A stretch of 64,000 nt of DNA, taken from assembly GCF_003797945.1 (NCBI RefSeq), contig NZ_RKKU01000010.1, positions 1-64,000 of the forward strand, in the 5' to 3' direction. Numbering within the stretch: the stretch's first letter is position 1; every line of letters begins with the position of its first letter. This DNA comes from Pseudomonas neustonica (GTDB lineage: Bacteria > Pseudomonadota > Gammaproteobacteria > Pseudomonadales > Pseudomonadaceae). This document shows, piece by piece, positions 54,347 to 62,968 of this stretch. Both the position numbers and the translations under genes were made by a program. The notes under the pieces were generated by a model. That model ran no database searches, was not told the DNA's origin, and saw only the letters and a program-made list of their open reading frames with translations.

Positions 54347-55717
54347 TCAGTCGCCGGTCGACTCAATAGCCGCCTGCTCAGCTTCTTCACTATCTTCAAT
54401 ACTCAGAACCTCCACCGGGTCACGCTTCTGCAATTTTGGTGGCGGTGCTACCCATGCTCTGAGCTTTTGTCCAACTTCTTGGTAAAAATGCGGAACAGCT
54501 TTCTCAAGCTCTTCTATAAAAACTTTCGCGCCGGAGAAACGAGCGCCTAAATCCGCCATATAGAAAACCTCGAATGCGCTGGGCACCACATTGGTAGAAA
54601 GGGTTTCTAAAGCATTGCCATCTGCCAGGAGCGTTGCCAATGGTGTTTGGGTTTCTTCGGCACGACCGGGACGTATCGCTTTAACGTAAAAACCGTCCGC
54701 GTTCGCTTTGCTAACCTGTTTAATCAGCCAGTTCACCCTTGCGGAGCTACGTACTTTGTCTTGCGGCGCGCCGAGACGCATGGCGCAAGTAATAGTTCGC
54801 TTTGTCAGGTCAGCCGTTATATCCAGATCGGCGGCAGCATCAGGGATCGTTAGGCAGCAAGTTAGTTTGTGTTCCTTGGCCAGCAACTCACAGTCGTCTT
54901 TCAACCGCTGAACAGGATCGTTGCGGTGCGATTTACTGATTTTCTGTTTTATCTGCCTACCAAGCTTGCGACTCATAACCAGACACAGGTCGCGCTGTTC
55001 TTGATGCCAACTTGAAACCGTGTTTTCCACTTCTTCCGTAGACTTGCTCAGAACGGCGCCACTTTTTACCTTGGCAACGACTTCCTTCCATTCACGATTC
55101 ATACTGTCGAAGCGTGTTGCTCCACTCGAGTCATGACTGAAGTAACGTAAAACCTCTTCCAGAATAAAGCGCTGATCCGGCGAGGTGATGTCCCCTGAGT
55201 CCAGCAAAAGTGTCGCCTGAGTTACAGCATACATCCAAGACCAATGATAGAGTTCCACGCCCTTGAGCAGCGTCTTCGGGATTTTTACTGGATGGTGGTT
55301 TGGCAAAGCAACAAACTGGTTGGTGATGGTGATCACCGCATCGATCTTATTCTTTTTTGCTTGGAGCAGATAACGTTTCAGCTGCTCTTCGCCTACTTCG
55401 TTGCTACCTATCTTTGCTTCTATCAAAGCCGCCCATTGCTTACTGCCGGTCACAAGTTGAACAAGACCGTCAGGGCGATCTTTCTTGGGAATGTCGAGAT
55501 CGCATTCCAAGGCAACCTCAGTCCAGGCTCCCATTCTGGCTCGAGCGCTGACCCGGTGTCCGAGTGAAGCAAACATGACCTGCCGAAATTCATAAACCCC
55601 ACGCAACGCGGCGAGAAATATAGAAGCCGCCCTTTGTTCTCGGTTTGTATCAGCTACCACCGGTATTAAACGAGCTACCTCGGCTTGCACCACGTACTCT
55701 GGCCGTTCCATGCGCAT
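54347..55717 (-). CDS. PD-(D/E)XK-like protein of unknown function
   Basis: A 456-residue protein. A nuclease-like core is suggested at ~75-135 by DLDIPKKDRPDGLVQLV, then WAALIEAKIGSNEVGEEQLKRY, giving the PD...EAK pattern, followed by a strand DAVITITNQF. The rest is helical and charged, with an acidic tail. It could be a restriction-type nuclease or a defence effector; the family is not one I can name. It lies in the REP-studded islet, convergent with the Bro-N gene. The start at 55717 has AAGGA just upstream; ATG 55711 is an alternative. Confidence 0.75.
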   Translation of the reverse strand: MRMERPEYVVQAEVARLIPVVADTNREQRAASIFLAALRGVYEFRQVMFASLGHRVSARARMGAWTEVALECDLDIPKKDRPDGLVQLVTGSKQWAALIEAKIGSNEVGEEQLKRYLLQAKKNKIDAVITITNQFVALPNHHPVKIPKTLLKGVELYHWSWMYAVTQATLLLDSGDITSPDQRFILEEVLRYFSHDSSGATRFDSMNREWKEVVAKVKSGAVLSKSTEEVENTVSSWHQEQRDLCLVMSRKLGRQIKQKISKSHRNDPVQRLKDDCELLAKEHKLTCCLTIPDAAADLDITADLTKRTITCAMRLGAPQDKVRSSARVNWLIKQVSKANADGFYVKAIRPGRAEETQTPLATLLADGNALETLSTNVVPSAFEVFYMADLGARFSGAKVFIEELEKAVPHFYQEVGQKLRAWVAPPPKLQKRDPVEVLSIEDSEEAEQAAIESTGD

Positions 55718-55870
55718 TTGTCCTTGTTGTAATCAACTTCATTGCAGCCTGATACTTCAAACTACAAAAAGAACCATCAGCTGCTCACATAGCTTTACCT
55801 TAGTTGACTCTCACAAGCGCCGCCAAAACAAAGCAGCTATTGCCGACCTCCGCGACGCGGAGCGTCACCA

Positions 55871-55903
55871 GACGGGTTCCCACGCAGAGCGTGGGGACCA
55901 TCA
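55871..55903. repeat. REP element, inverted variant
   Basis: Contains GTTCCCACGC-AGA-GCGTGGGGAC inside a longer repeat shared with 57009-57040, the flanking GCGTCACCAGACGG also matching. It lies between the PD-(D/E)XK and NYN genes. Confidence 0.75.
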
Positions 55904-55935
55904 GCAATGAGATTCCAAATAATAGTAATAAGTCG

Positions 55936-56787
55936 CTAACCCCCAATCCCGTCAGCGTTTTTATCCGCCAACCATACGGACCAATGTCCGCCGGGCTCCA
56001 TCTGCAACTCTAACAAATCATACGTCTTCACCATATCTAACAAGCCTGAGTGCCCATATTTCTTAGGCGAAAAAGCGGGGTCTGTACGCTTTAGATAGGC
56101 CCCTAGCGGACCGAGTCCGACCTTACCCTCAGACGTATCACTGGCCAGTAGAGACACCGCCTCCACCACAAAGCGAGGGCGCTGCTTTACGGCTATGTGG
56201 CTGGATTCCTTAGCTGCTTCTTTGGTCTGGTCTGTTTTAGCGGTTTTAGGCTTGCTAGCAGGCTCTTCTTTGGCCGGTGACTTTTCTGCAGAGTCCGCAC
56301 TAACATCTGCGTCAGGCTCGCCTGGCGTCCACTCAAAAAAGAGGTCGCTGGCGTTGCGTAACGCCTCCGGTGTTTTGCTCTCACCTACTATGCAAACTCG
56401 TGCACCACGCTCGCGCAGTTTGCGGCAAAGGTAGGCAAAATCCGAATCACTAGTAACCAGGCAGAAGGTCTCTGCACGGTGGTCAAACATGGCTTCCAGC
56501 GCGTCTAGGGCGAGGGCAATGTCTGCCGTGTTCTTACCGGAGGCGTATTGATATTGCAGATGCGGCGTAAAGGCCAGTCGCACCAGCGCCTCCTGCCAAC
56601 GATTTGCGAGGGTGCCGTGGTTACCGTAGCCGCGGCGTAACGCGACCCGGCCAAATTGAGCGGCCATGCGCAAGGCATAGGGAAGGATGTCCGGTGGCAC
56701 GTTGTCGCAATCAACCAGCACCGCGACGGGTACATCGGTGCCGTTGGAGAAGTCCTGAACTGCGTTGGATCGAGGATTGTTATTCAT
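55936..56787 (-). CDS. NYN-domain ribonuclease-like protein with LOTUS/OST-HTH domain
   Basis: A 283-residue protein. The N-terminal NYN (PIN-like) domain covers ~18-150, with acidic residues in AVLVDCDNV, NTADIALALDALEAM and LVTSDSDFAYLCRKLRERG. A Lys/Glu/Pro-rich linker (~155-200) joins it to a C-terminal OST-HTH/LOTUS domain (~205-275, GPLGAYLKRTDPAFSPKKYGHSGLLDMVK). Such two-domain proteins (LabA-like) are thought to cut or bind RNA. It could form a defence or stress module with its islet neighbours, but this is only inference. Confidence 0.88.
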   Translation of the reverse strand: MNNNPRSNAVQDFSNGTDVPVAVLVDCDNVPPDILPYALRMAAQFGRVALRRGYGNHGTLANRWQEALVRLAFTPHLQYQYASGKNTADIALALDALEAMFDHRAETFCLVTSDSDFAYLCRKLRERGARVCIVGESKTPEALRNASDLFFEWTPGEPDADVSADSAEKSPAKEEPASKPKTAKTDQTKEAAKESSHIAVKQRPRFVVEAVSLLASDTSEGKVGLGPLGAYLKRTDPAFSPKKYGHSGLLDMVKTYDLLELQMEPGGHWSVWLADKNADGIGG

Positions 56788-56910
56788 GGCGTCCCTGTTT
56801 GATTGAAGCCCATGCGCGCTTCATATTCCTGAGTGCTGCGTCTCCCGACGTTATCCCGAAGGCTTCGATAGGTAAAGCAGCAAAATAAGCTGAGGTTTGC
56901 GCTTGATGAT

Positions 56911-56935
56911 CGTTCTCACGCTCCAGTGTGAAAAT
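56911..56935. repeat. degenerate REP element
   Basis: CGTTCTCACGCTCCAGTGTGAA is a decayed version of the TCC-loop REP, with several mismatches in the arms. Confidence 0.55.
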
Positions 56936-57008
56936 GACGCCTCGGACGCTCTGCGTAGTCCCAAGGCACCATGCGAACTCAGGCCTTGGCGAAGCAGAGC
57001 GTCACCAG

Positions 57009-57040
57009 ACGGGTTCCCACGCAGAGCGTGGGAACCATCG
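57009..57040. repeat. REP element, inverted variant
   Basis: GTTCCCACGC-AGA-GCGTGGGAAC with perfect arms, in a repeat of about 50 bp nearly identical to the copy around 55871-55903. Confidence 0.8.
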
Positions 57041-57075
57041 GCAATTTATGAAGGCCTCCACTCAGAGTTTCTGAT

Positions 57076-57100
57076 CGTTCCCACGCTCCGCGTGGGAACG
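57076..57100. repeat. REP element upstream of the RAYT gene
   Basis: CGTTCCCACGC-TCC-GCGTGGGAACG, the same as at 53440-53464. It is in opposite orientation to the copy at 57814-57838 across the transposase gene. Confidence 0.85.
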
Positions 57101-57254
57101 CAGTCTTGGACGCTCTGCGTCCAGTCAAGCCACCGAGCTCATTCAGCCGCGTGGCTACGACGACTATCTCGCGCTAGACTCCAATGCAAAGCGCGGCTCC
57201 ATCAGTGTTAAAACCAGCCGCGCACGCCAGCCAACCGATTCACGGAAGAATCCC

Positions 57255-57788
57255 ATGGGCCGCAGCCGTTACGTAATCACTGAACCGGACAAGCCTCACT
57301 TCCTAACCTGCACAGTGGTTGAGTGGCTACCGCTGTTCACCCGCCCTGCCCTGGTCGAGATCCTGCTCGACTGCTGGCGTTACCAGCAGGCTAACCAGAA
57401 CCTTAAGCTGTGCGGTTACGTGGTGCTAGAAAACCATCTGCACTACGTGGCCCAGGCACCCGATCTGGCCAAATGCGTCAGCGGCTTCAAGTCCTATACG
57501 GCGCGCCAGATGCTCAATCACTTGGAGCAGCATGGTGCCAATTCCACCCTCCAGCGCCTAAGCTTTGCCAAACGAGCGCACAAGCAGGATCGTGATTATC
57601 AGGTCTGGCAGGAAGGCAGTCATGCTGAACTGGTGTGCAGCGCGGACGTGATGCGGCAGAAGCTGGAGTACATCCATCTCAATCCGGTGAAACGCGGCTA
57701 TGTGGATGCGCCTGAGCATTGGCGCTACTCCAGCGCGCGGAACTATGCGGGGCTAGAGGGGCTGATCGAGATTGATCGCTGGGACTGA
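57255..57788 (+). CDS. REP-associated tyrosine transposase (RAYT)
   Basis: A 177-residue Y1-type transposase of the IS200/IS605-like REP-associated group. The HUH motif is HLH in VVLENHLHYVAQ. The catalytic Tyr is probably that of FKSYTARQM. The C-terminal signature is KLEYIHLNPVKRGYV...HWRYSSARNY. It is flanked by REP hairpins in opposite orientation (57076-57100 and 57814-57838), the classical REPtron. These domesticated enzymes copy or move REPs in the host genome rather than spreading themselves. Confidence 0.93.
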   Translation: MGRSRYVITEPDKPHFLTCTVVEWLPLFTRPALVEILLDCWRYQQANQNLKLCGYVVLENHLHYVAQAPDLAKCVSGFKSYTARQMLNHLEQHGANSTLQRLSFAKRAHKQDRDYQVWQEGSHAELVCSADVMRQKLEYIHLNPVKRGYVDAPEHWRYSSARNYAGLEGLIEIDRWD

Positions 57789-57813
57789 GTGGACGCGGAG
57801 CGTCTCAGGCTGC

Positions 57814-57838
57814 ATTCCCACGCGGAGCGTGGGAACGA
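57814..57838. repeat. REP element downstream of the RAYT gene
   Basis: ATTCCCACGC-GGA-GCGTGGGAAC is the reverse complement form of the TCC-loop REPs; it closes the islet on the right. Confidence 0.8.
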
Positions 57839-57862
57839 TCAACGAACAACTGGCCTGCCCGA

Positions 57863-58888
57863 CTATCTGACGGCACTCCCCGCCTTCCGCTCCAAATGAC
57901 TCCGATACTCCCCCGGCGTCATCCCGGTCCAGCTGCGAAAGGCACGGATAAAGGAGCTTTGTTCAGAGTAGCCGAGCAAGAGTGCGACATCGGTTTGCGC
58001 CAGTGCCGGGTCGGCCAGGTATTGTCTGGCGAGGGTGTGCCGCGTGTGCGCCAGCAAGCCGCGATAGCTGTAGCCCGCGCTGCGCAGCTGTCGATAAAAG
58101 GTGCGTACGGAGCAACCCAGGGCGGCGGCGACGGCTACGGCGCTGACGTCGCCATTTTTCATCGACTCCAGGATCTGTTCCTGCACCCGATGAAAAGACG
58201 CACCTGCTTCGGCATCGTCCATCTGCGGTAGCTGGTTGAGTAACGCCTGCGCTTGCTGTTCGAGCAGGCGCAACAGATAAGGGTCTTTGCCGGAAATCGG
58301 TAGCGCCAGCAGGTGCGCGGGAATGGTTAGCTCGATGGCGCTGCAGTCAAAATCGACCGGGCAGCCGAGCAACGCCTGATACATGCCCACATCCTGCGGT
58401 TTCGGGAATGGTAAACCGGCGCGAAGCGGTGTTATTGCTCGGCCAATCAGCGCTTGGCACAAACTGACAAAGACCGCGAGACTGAACTCACTGGCCAACG
58501 GGGTGTTGGCTACGGACTGGGTCCAGCGCATGCGCAAGGCACCCTCCTTCAACTCGGCACGTGATACCAGACCATGCTGCAGCAAACGCTGGTAGCGGTG
58601 ATAGCGCGCCAGCGCCTGCCCCAGAGTGCCACAGTAAGACACCATATAGCCGACTACGCCAAAGTAGCCGGGTTTTGCCGCCAGGCCCAACCTGACGCCC
58701 AGCGCGCTGACTGGTTCTTGCTCCCAGACGGCGGCCAATAACTCACAGAATTTTTGCGCAGGAACGCTGGGCGATTCCAGGCACTGACTCATCTCCTCCT
58801 GGAGCGCGGCAGCCGGCAGCGCGCGCTCGGCGACATAGTCCTGCAGCGTATGGATGAATCCTGAGGGAAGGTAGTCTGGCTTGCTCAT
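57863..58888 (-). CDS. AraC-family regulator (arabinose-binding-like N-domain)
   Basis: A 341-residue regulator starting at ATG 58888; the frame is open to 58969, but that extension has no typical content. The N-terminal ligand domain includes KPGYFGVVGYMVSYCGTLGQAL, as in OruR/ArgR-like AraC proteins. The C-terminal double helix-turn-helix is AAALGCSVRTFYRQLRSAGYSY and DVALLLGYSEQSSFIRAFRSWTG. It is divergent from the ferredoxin-FNR-molybdopterin fusion, with 113 bp between, so it is the probable regulator of that gene. Confidence 0.92.
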   Translation of the reverse strand: MSKPDYLPSGFIHTLQDYVAERALPAAALQEEMSQCLESPSVPAQKFCELLAAVWEQEPVSALGVRLGLAAKPGYFGVVGYMVSYCGTLGQALARYHRYQRLLQHGLVSRAELKEGALRMRWTQSVANTPLASEFSLAVFVSLCQALIGRAITPLRAGLPFPKPQDVGMYQALLGCPVDFDCSAIELTIPAHLLALPISGKDPYLLRLLEQQAQALLNQLPQMDDAEAGASFHRVQEQILESMKNGDVSAVAVAAALGCSVRTFYRQLRSAGYSYRGLLAHTRHTLARQYLADPALAQTDVALLLGYSEQSSFIRAFRSWTGMTPGEYRSHLERKAGSAVR

Positions 58889-59001
58889 AAAGGCACTATC
58901 GGGACGCTGGCACAAAATGTCAATCAGGCAATTACTGCCAATACGCACACACAAGCCCAGACATACCATAAGGGCTTTGCAATCTATGTGCGGAGTAGAT
59001 A

Positions 59002-62000
59002 ATGGCTTACGTAGTCACCCAAAGCTGTATTGGCAACAAACACACTAGTTGCGTCGATGTGTGCCCAGTAGAGGCTTTCCGTGAGGCGCCGGAAATGCTG
59101 TTTATTGATCCGGACGTTTGTATTGACTGCAACGCCTGCGTCTCCGCCTGCCCTGAGGGCGCGATCTTTCCGCGCAGCATGGTCCCCGACGACCAACAGA
59201 ATTTTATCACCCTCAATGCCGAGGGCGCGAAAACCCACCCGGTGATCCGCCAGAGCCTGCAAACCGGCCAACAATCGGCCAGCCCGCTCGCCAATGTGTC
59301 GAGCCGCTTTGCGATTATCGGCTCAGGCCCTAGCGGCTTTTATGCCGCCGAAGCACTGATGAAGCAGTTGCCTGGCGCCCAGGTGGACATGTTTGAGCGT
59401 TTGCCCACGCCATTCGGCCTGGTGCGTTATGGCGTGGCGCCGGATCACCCGCGTATCAAGTCTGTCACTAGTAGCTTTGAGCGCATCGCCGAGAGTGAGC
59501 GCTTCCGCTTTTTTGGCAACGTGCAGATCGGTCGCGACCTGAGCAGCGCCGAGTTGCGCCAGCATTACCACGGCGTGATCTACGCCACCGGCGGTTCACA
59601 GAGCCGCCCGCTTAACCTGCCCGGCGCCGACAGCGGCAACATCTTTGGTTCATCTAATTTTGTCGGCTGGTACAACGGGCACCCGGATGAAGCCGATTTG
59701 GCGCCCGACCTGTCGGGCACAACCGCCGTGATCATCGGTATCGGCAACGTCGCGCTCGATATCGCCCGTCTGTTAGTACTGCCCCATGCGCAATTGAGCA
59801 AGACCGATATCGCCGACCACGCCCTGCAGGCACTGGCCAATAGCGGCGTGGACGAAGTCTGCCTGCTGGCCCGCCGTGGTCCCGCGCAAGCCGCCTTTAC
59901 GCCAAAAGAGCTGGAACAGCTGATGGCCATCCCCGGCCTGCAACTGCGGGTAGATGCCGCTGATCTTGAACTGGACGACGCAACCGCGCGCCAGCTAGAG
60001 CAGCCCGAATTTGCCGAGGCGCGCCAGAACCTCAGCCTGCTGCGCGAGATTGCTGCGCGCCCCTTGAGCGCAGGCAAGCGCATTCGCTTTATGTTTTATA
60101 CCAGCCCCGCCGCCTTCACCGCCGCCGGCGGACAGGTCACCGAGGTAGAGGTGCAGCGCAACGAACTGGTACGCGATGAGCAAGGTGCGCTGGTGGCACG
60201 CCCTGCGGATCAAAGCTCACGTCTGACTGCCAGCCTGGTGGTCCATGCGATCGGCTACCAGGGCTCGGCCATTGACGAGCTGCCCTTCGATTTGGGCCGT
60301 GGCGTGATGCAGCATGAGCAAGGCCGCATTCAGGGCCATGCCGACAGCCGCGATTACGTGGCTGGCTGGATCAAGCGCGGTGCCAGTGGCGTGATTGGCA
60401 GCAACCGCCAGTGCGCCACTGAGAGTGTGCAGCGCTTGCTCGCCGACCTGGGCAATAGCCTGCCCGAGCGCGGCGGCGATATCAGCGAACTGTTGTCTGC
60501 ACGCGACGTACAGAGCGTCAGCATGGCGGACTGGCAGTTGCTTGATCAACATGAGCAAACCCGTGGCCGTATTGAAGGCCGGGTGAGAAGCAAGGTCGTC
60601 AAGATTGCCGATATGCTCAGCGTTATCCGCGATGCCCGCGCCCACGAAGAAGAACAAACTCGCCTACCGGTGAAAACTCACCACCGCGCCTGCACCCTAT
60701 GTGAAGCCATGTGCGGTGTGGTGATCGAAACCCAGGGCGAGCAGATTCTGTCGATCAAGGGCGACAAGGACGACCCGCACAGCGAAGGCCATATCTGCCC
60801 CAAAGGCTACGCCCTGCAAGATCTGCACAACGATCCGGATCGCTTGCGTACGCCGCTGGAAAAGGTCAACGGCGAATGGCTGCCGATTGACTGGGACAGC
60901 GCGCTCGACAAGGTCGCAGCCAAGCTGGTGGATATCCAGCGCCGCCACGGTGACGATTCGATTGCCGGTTACTGGGGCAATCCCTCATCGCATAACCTGG
61001 GGTTGATGATGGCCTCAGGCACGCTGCGCAAGGCGATTGGCACACGCAATATCTCGTCCGCCGCCTCCCTCGACCAGATGCCCCACCAGTTGGTCTCTTA
61101 CCTGATGTTTGGCCATAGCCAGCTATTTACCATTCCGGACATCGACCGCACGCAATACATGCTGATGCTGGGCGCCAACCCGGCGGCGTCTAACGGCAGC
61201 CTGATGACCGCTGGCGACATTCTCAAGCGACTGGAGCGTATTCGTGAGCGCGGCGGCAAGGTGGTACTGATTGATCCACGCCGCACAGAATCGGCGCGCT
61301 ATGTCGACCAGCACCTGTTTATCCGCCCCGGTACCGACGCCTTCTTTTTGCTCGGCCTGATTCGTCACGTGCTCGACCAGGGGCTGACCAAGCCAGGCCG
61401 CCTGCGTGACCTAGCCGACGACTGGACGGCGCTCGAGCCGCTGTTCGACGGCGTATCACTGGAGCAAGTCAGCGCACGCTGCGGTATTGCGGTAGCAGAC
61501 ATCAAGCGCATTGCCGAAGACTTTGCCGCCGCCGAATGCGCTGTGTGTTACGGCCGCATGGGCGTTTCCACGCAAAGCTACGGCGCACTCAACCATTGGC
61601 TGATGCTGGTACTCAATATCCTGACCGGCAATCTCGACCGCCCCGGCGGCATGATGTTTACTACCCCGGCCTTTAATAAGGCACAGAGCCGGCCCATGGG
61701 CAGCTTCAATACTTACCAAAGCCGAGCGCGTGGGCTGCCGGAGTTTGATAGTTACTTCCCTGCGGTGACCATCGCCGAAGAAATGCTCACGCCCGGTGAG
61801 GGCCAGGTGCGCGGTTTTGTCTGTGTGGCCGGCAACCCGGTGCTGTCGACGCCCAACGGGCGGCAGATGGACGAGGCGCTGGACCAACTGGAGTTCATGG
61901 TCTCCATCGACTTCTACCTGAACGAAACCTCACGCCACGCCGACATCATTCTGCCACCCACTGGGCCGCTGGAGCACGAGCAATATGACATCGTGTTCAA

Positions 62001-62808
62001 CATGCTGGCGGTGCGTAACCTGGCGCGCTTCAGCGACCCGGTATTTGCAGCACCGGAAGGCACGCGCTGCGACTGGGATATCGTGCAGGGGCTGACCGCG
62101 CGCATCATGGCACTGAAAAACCCGGATGCCGAGCCTGCGCGCAAAATGCCCTCGCCTGAACAGATTCTTGATCATGGCTTGAAAACCGGCCCCTATGCCG
62201 AAGGCTTCCATGAGTACAACAGCGGCGAGCCAGTGAAGTATGACGAGCCGCTAAGCCTGGACGTACTCAAACGCTACCCGCACGGTCTGGACCTAGGGCC
62301 TATGCGCGAATCCTTCCCCGGCTACCTGTTTACCGCCGATAAAAATCTGCATCTCACGCCGCCGGAACTGGTCGCCGATCTGAGCCGCGCCATGGCTGAG
62401 CTGCGTGGCGCCGAGCAAGGCGAGCTGATGCTGATTGGCCGTCGCGATCTGCGTACCAACAACTCCTGGATGCACAACAGCGAGCGACTGGTCAAAGGCA
62501 AGGACCGCTGCGCCCTGCTCGTCCACCCCAGCGATGCCGAGCGTCTGGGGCTGGCAAGCGGTAAACAGGCGCGCATCATGTCACGCACCGGAGAACTGCT
62601 GGTCAGCGTGCAGGTGAGTGAAGACATCATGCCCGGCGTGGTGTGCCTGCCACACGGCTGGGGCCATGATCGTGAGGGTGTGAGTCTGCGCGTTGCCCAG
62701 AGCAAGCCCGGCATCAACGTTAACGACATTACCGATGATCAGGTCGTCGATGTGCTATCCGGCAATGCTGTGCTCAATGGCATTCCGGTGTCGGTAGTCG
62801 CGGCGTGA
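59002..62808 (+). CDS. ferredoxin / NADP-reductase / molybdopterin oxidoreductase fusion protein
   Basis: A single 1268-residue cytoplasmic protein. Residues ~1-75 are a 7Fe ferredoxin of FdxA type: C9, C17, C21, then C40, C43, C46, C50. Residues ~100-520 are an FprA/adrenodoxin-reductase-type flavoprotein, with FAD site GSGPSG at 107-112, ERLPTPFGLVRYGVAPDHP, NADP site GIGNVA at 246-251, and CATESV near the C-terminal part. Residues ~560-1268 are a DMSO-reductase-family enzyme: Fe4S4 ligands C564, C567, C571, C599, MGD-binding segments (GANPAASNG, DPRRTESA) and a C-terminal molydopterin-binding domain. No Tat signal is present. At the usual Mo-ligand position (RNISSAASLDQ, 683-693) there is no Cys or Sec. 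It resembles mycobacterial FprB joined to a molybdoenzyme. The design would pass electrons between NADP(H) and an unknown substrate. GGAG precedes the ATG by 6 nt. Confidence 0.9.
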   Translation: MAYVVTQSCIGNKHTSCVDVCPVEAFREAPEMLFIDPDVCIDCNACVSACPEGAIFPRSMVPDDQQNFITLNAEGAKTHPVIRQSLQTGQQSASPLANVSSRFAIIGSGPSGFYAAEALMKQLPGAQVDMFERLPTPFGLVRYGVAPDHPRIKSVTSSFERIAESERFRFFGNVQIGRDLSSAELRQHYHGVIYATGGSQSRPLNLPGADSGNIFGSSNFVGWYNGHPDEADLAPDLSGTTAVIIGIGNVALDIARLLVLPHAQLSKTDIADHALQALANSGVDEVCLLARRGPAQAAFTPKELEQLMAIPGLQLRVDAADLELDDATARQLEQPEFAEARQNLSLLREIAARPLSAGKRIRFMFYTSPAAFTAAGGQVTEVEVQRNELVRDEQGALVARPADQSSRLTASLVVHAIGYQGSAIDELPFDLGRGVMQHEQGRIQGHADSRDYVAGWIKRGASGVIGSNRQCATESVQRLLADLGNSLPERGGDISELLSARDVQSVSMADWQLLDQHEQTRGRIEGRVRSKVVKIADMLSVIRDARAHEEEQTRLPVKTHHRACTLCEAMCGVVIETQGEQILSIKGDKDDPHSEGHICPKGYALQDLHNDPDRLRTPLEKVNGEWLPIDWDSALDKVAAKLVDIQRRHGDDSIAGYWGNPSSHNLGLMMASGTLRKAIGTRNISSAASLDQMPHQLVSYLMFGHSQLFTIPDIDRTQYMLMLGANPAASNGSLMTAGDILKRLERIRERGGKVVLIDPRRTESARYVDQHLFIRPGTDAFFLLGLIRHVLDQGLTKPGRLRDLADDWTALEPLFDGVSLEQVSARCGIAVADIKRIAEDFAAAECAVCYGRMGVSTQSYGALNHWLMLVLNILTGNLDRPGGMMFTTPAFNKAQSRPMGSFNTYQSRARGLPEFDSYFPAVTIAEEMLTPGEGQVRGFVCVAGNPVLSTPNGRQMDEALDQLEFMVSIDFYLNETSRHADIILPPTGPLEHEQYDIVFNMLAVRNLARFSDPVFAAPEGTRCDWDIVQGLTARIMALKNPDAEPARKMPSPEQILDHGLKTGPYAEGFHEYNSGEPVKYDEPLSLDVLKRYPHGLDLGPMRESFPGYLFTADKNLHLTPPELVADLSRAMAELRGAEQGELMLIGRRDLRTNNSWMHNSERLVKGKDRCALLVHPSDAERLGLASGKQARIMSRTGELLVSVQVSEDIMPGVVCLPHGWGHDREGVSLRVAQSKPGINVNDITDDQVVDVLSGNAVLNGIPVSVVAA

Positions 62809-62897
62809 GTCGTTCCAGCTAGTAGCGCAGCATCACGCAGTAACGGTTTCGAGCCGAGTAGACAGAAGCCTGATGTGTGAGTGATTGAGGGGAAACC

Positions 62898-62934
62898 AAA
62901 AAAAGGCCAGTGCTAATCGCACTGGCCTTTTTTT
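62898..62934. terminator. bidirectional intrinsic terminator
   Basis: GGCCAGTG (62905-62912) pairs with CACTGGCC (62920-62927), flanked by seven A on the left and seven T on the right. It serves both the fusion gene and the convergent M48 peptidase gene. Confidence 0.95.
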
Positions 62935-62968
62935 AATTCAAGTGAGTGTTAGTGGGAACTCAACTCAC

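Larger units (their letters stand above)
56788..57254. other. REP-rich non-coding region upstream of the RAYT gene
   Basis: This 467-bp stretch carries three REP-type hairpins (56911-56935, 57009-57040, 57076-57100) and no convincing gene. Nominally open frames across it read repeats and show no family. Confidence 0.7.

Noticed and set aside
56897-57211. 104-codon frame upstream of the RAYT gene
   Set aside because: It reads through REP hairpins and flanking repeat sequence.
53440-57838. Multiple short palindromic repeats resembling a CRISPR array
   Set aside because: Spacing is irregular (hundreds of bases with genes between), arms vary, there are no uniform spacers and no cas genes. They fit REP elements with a RAYT transposase.
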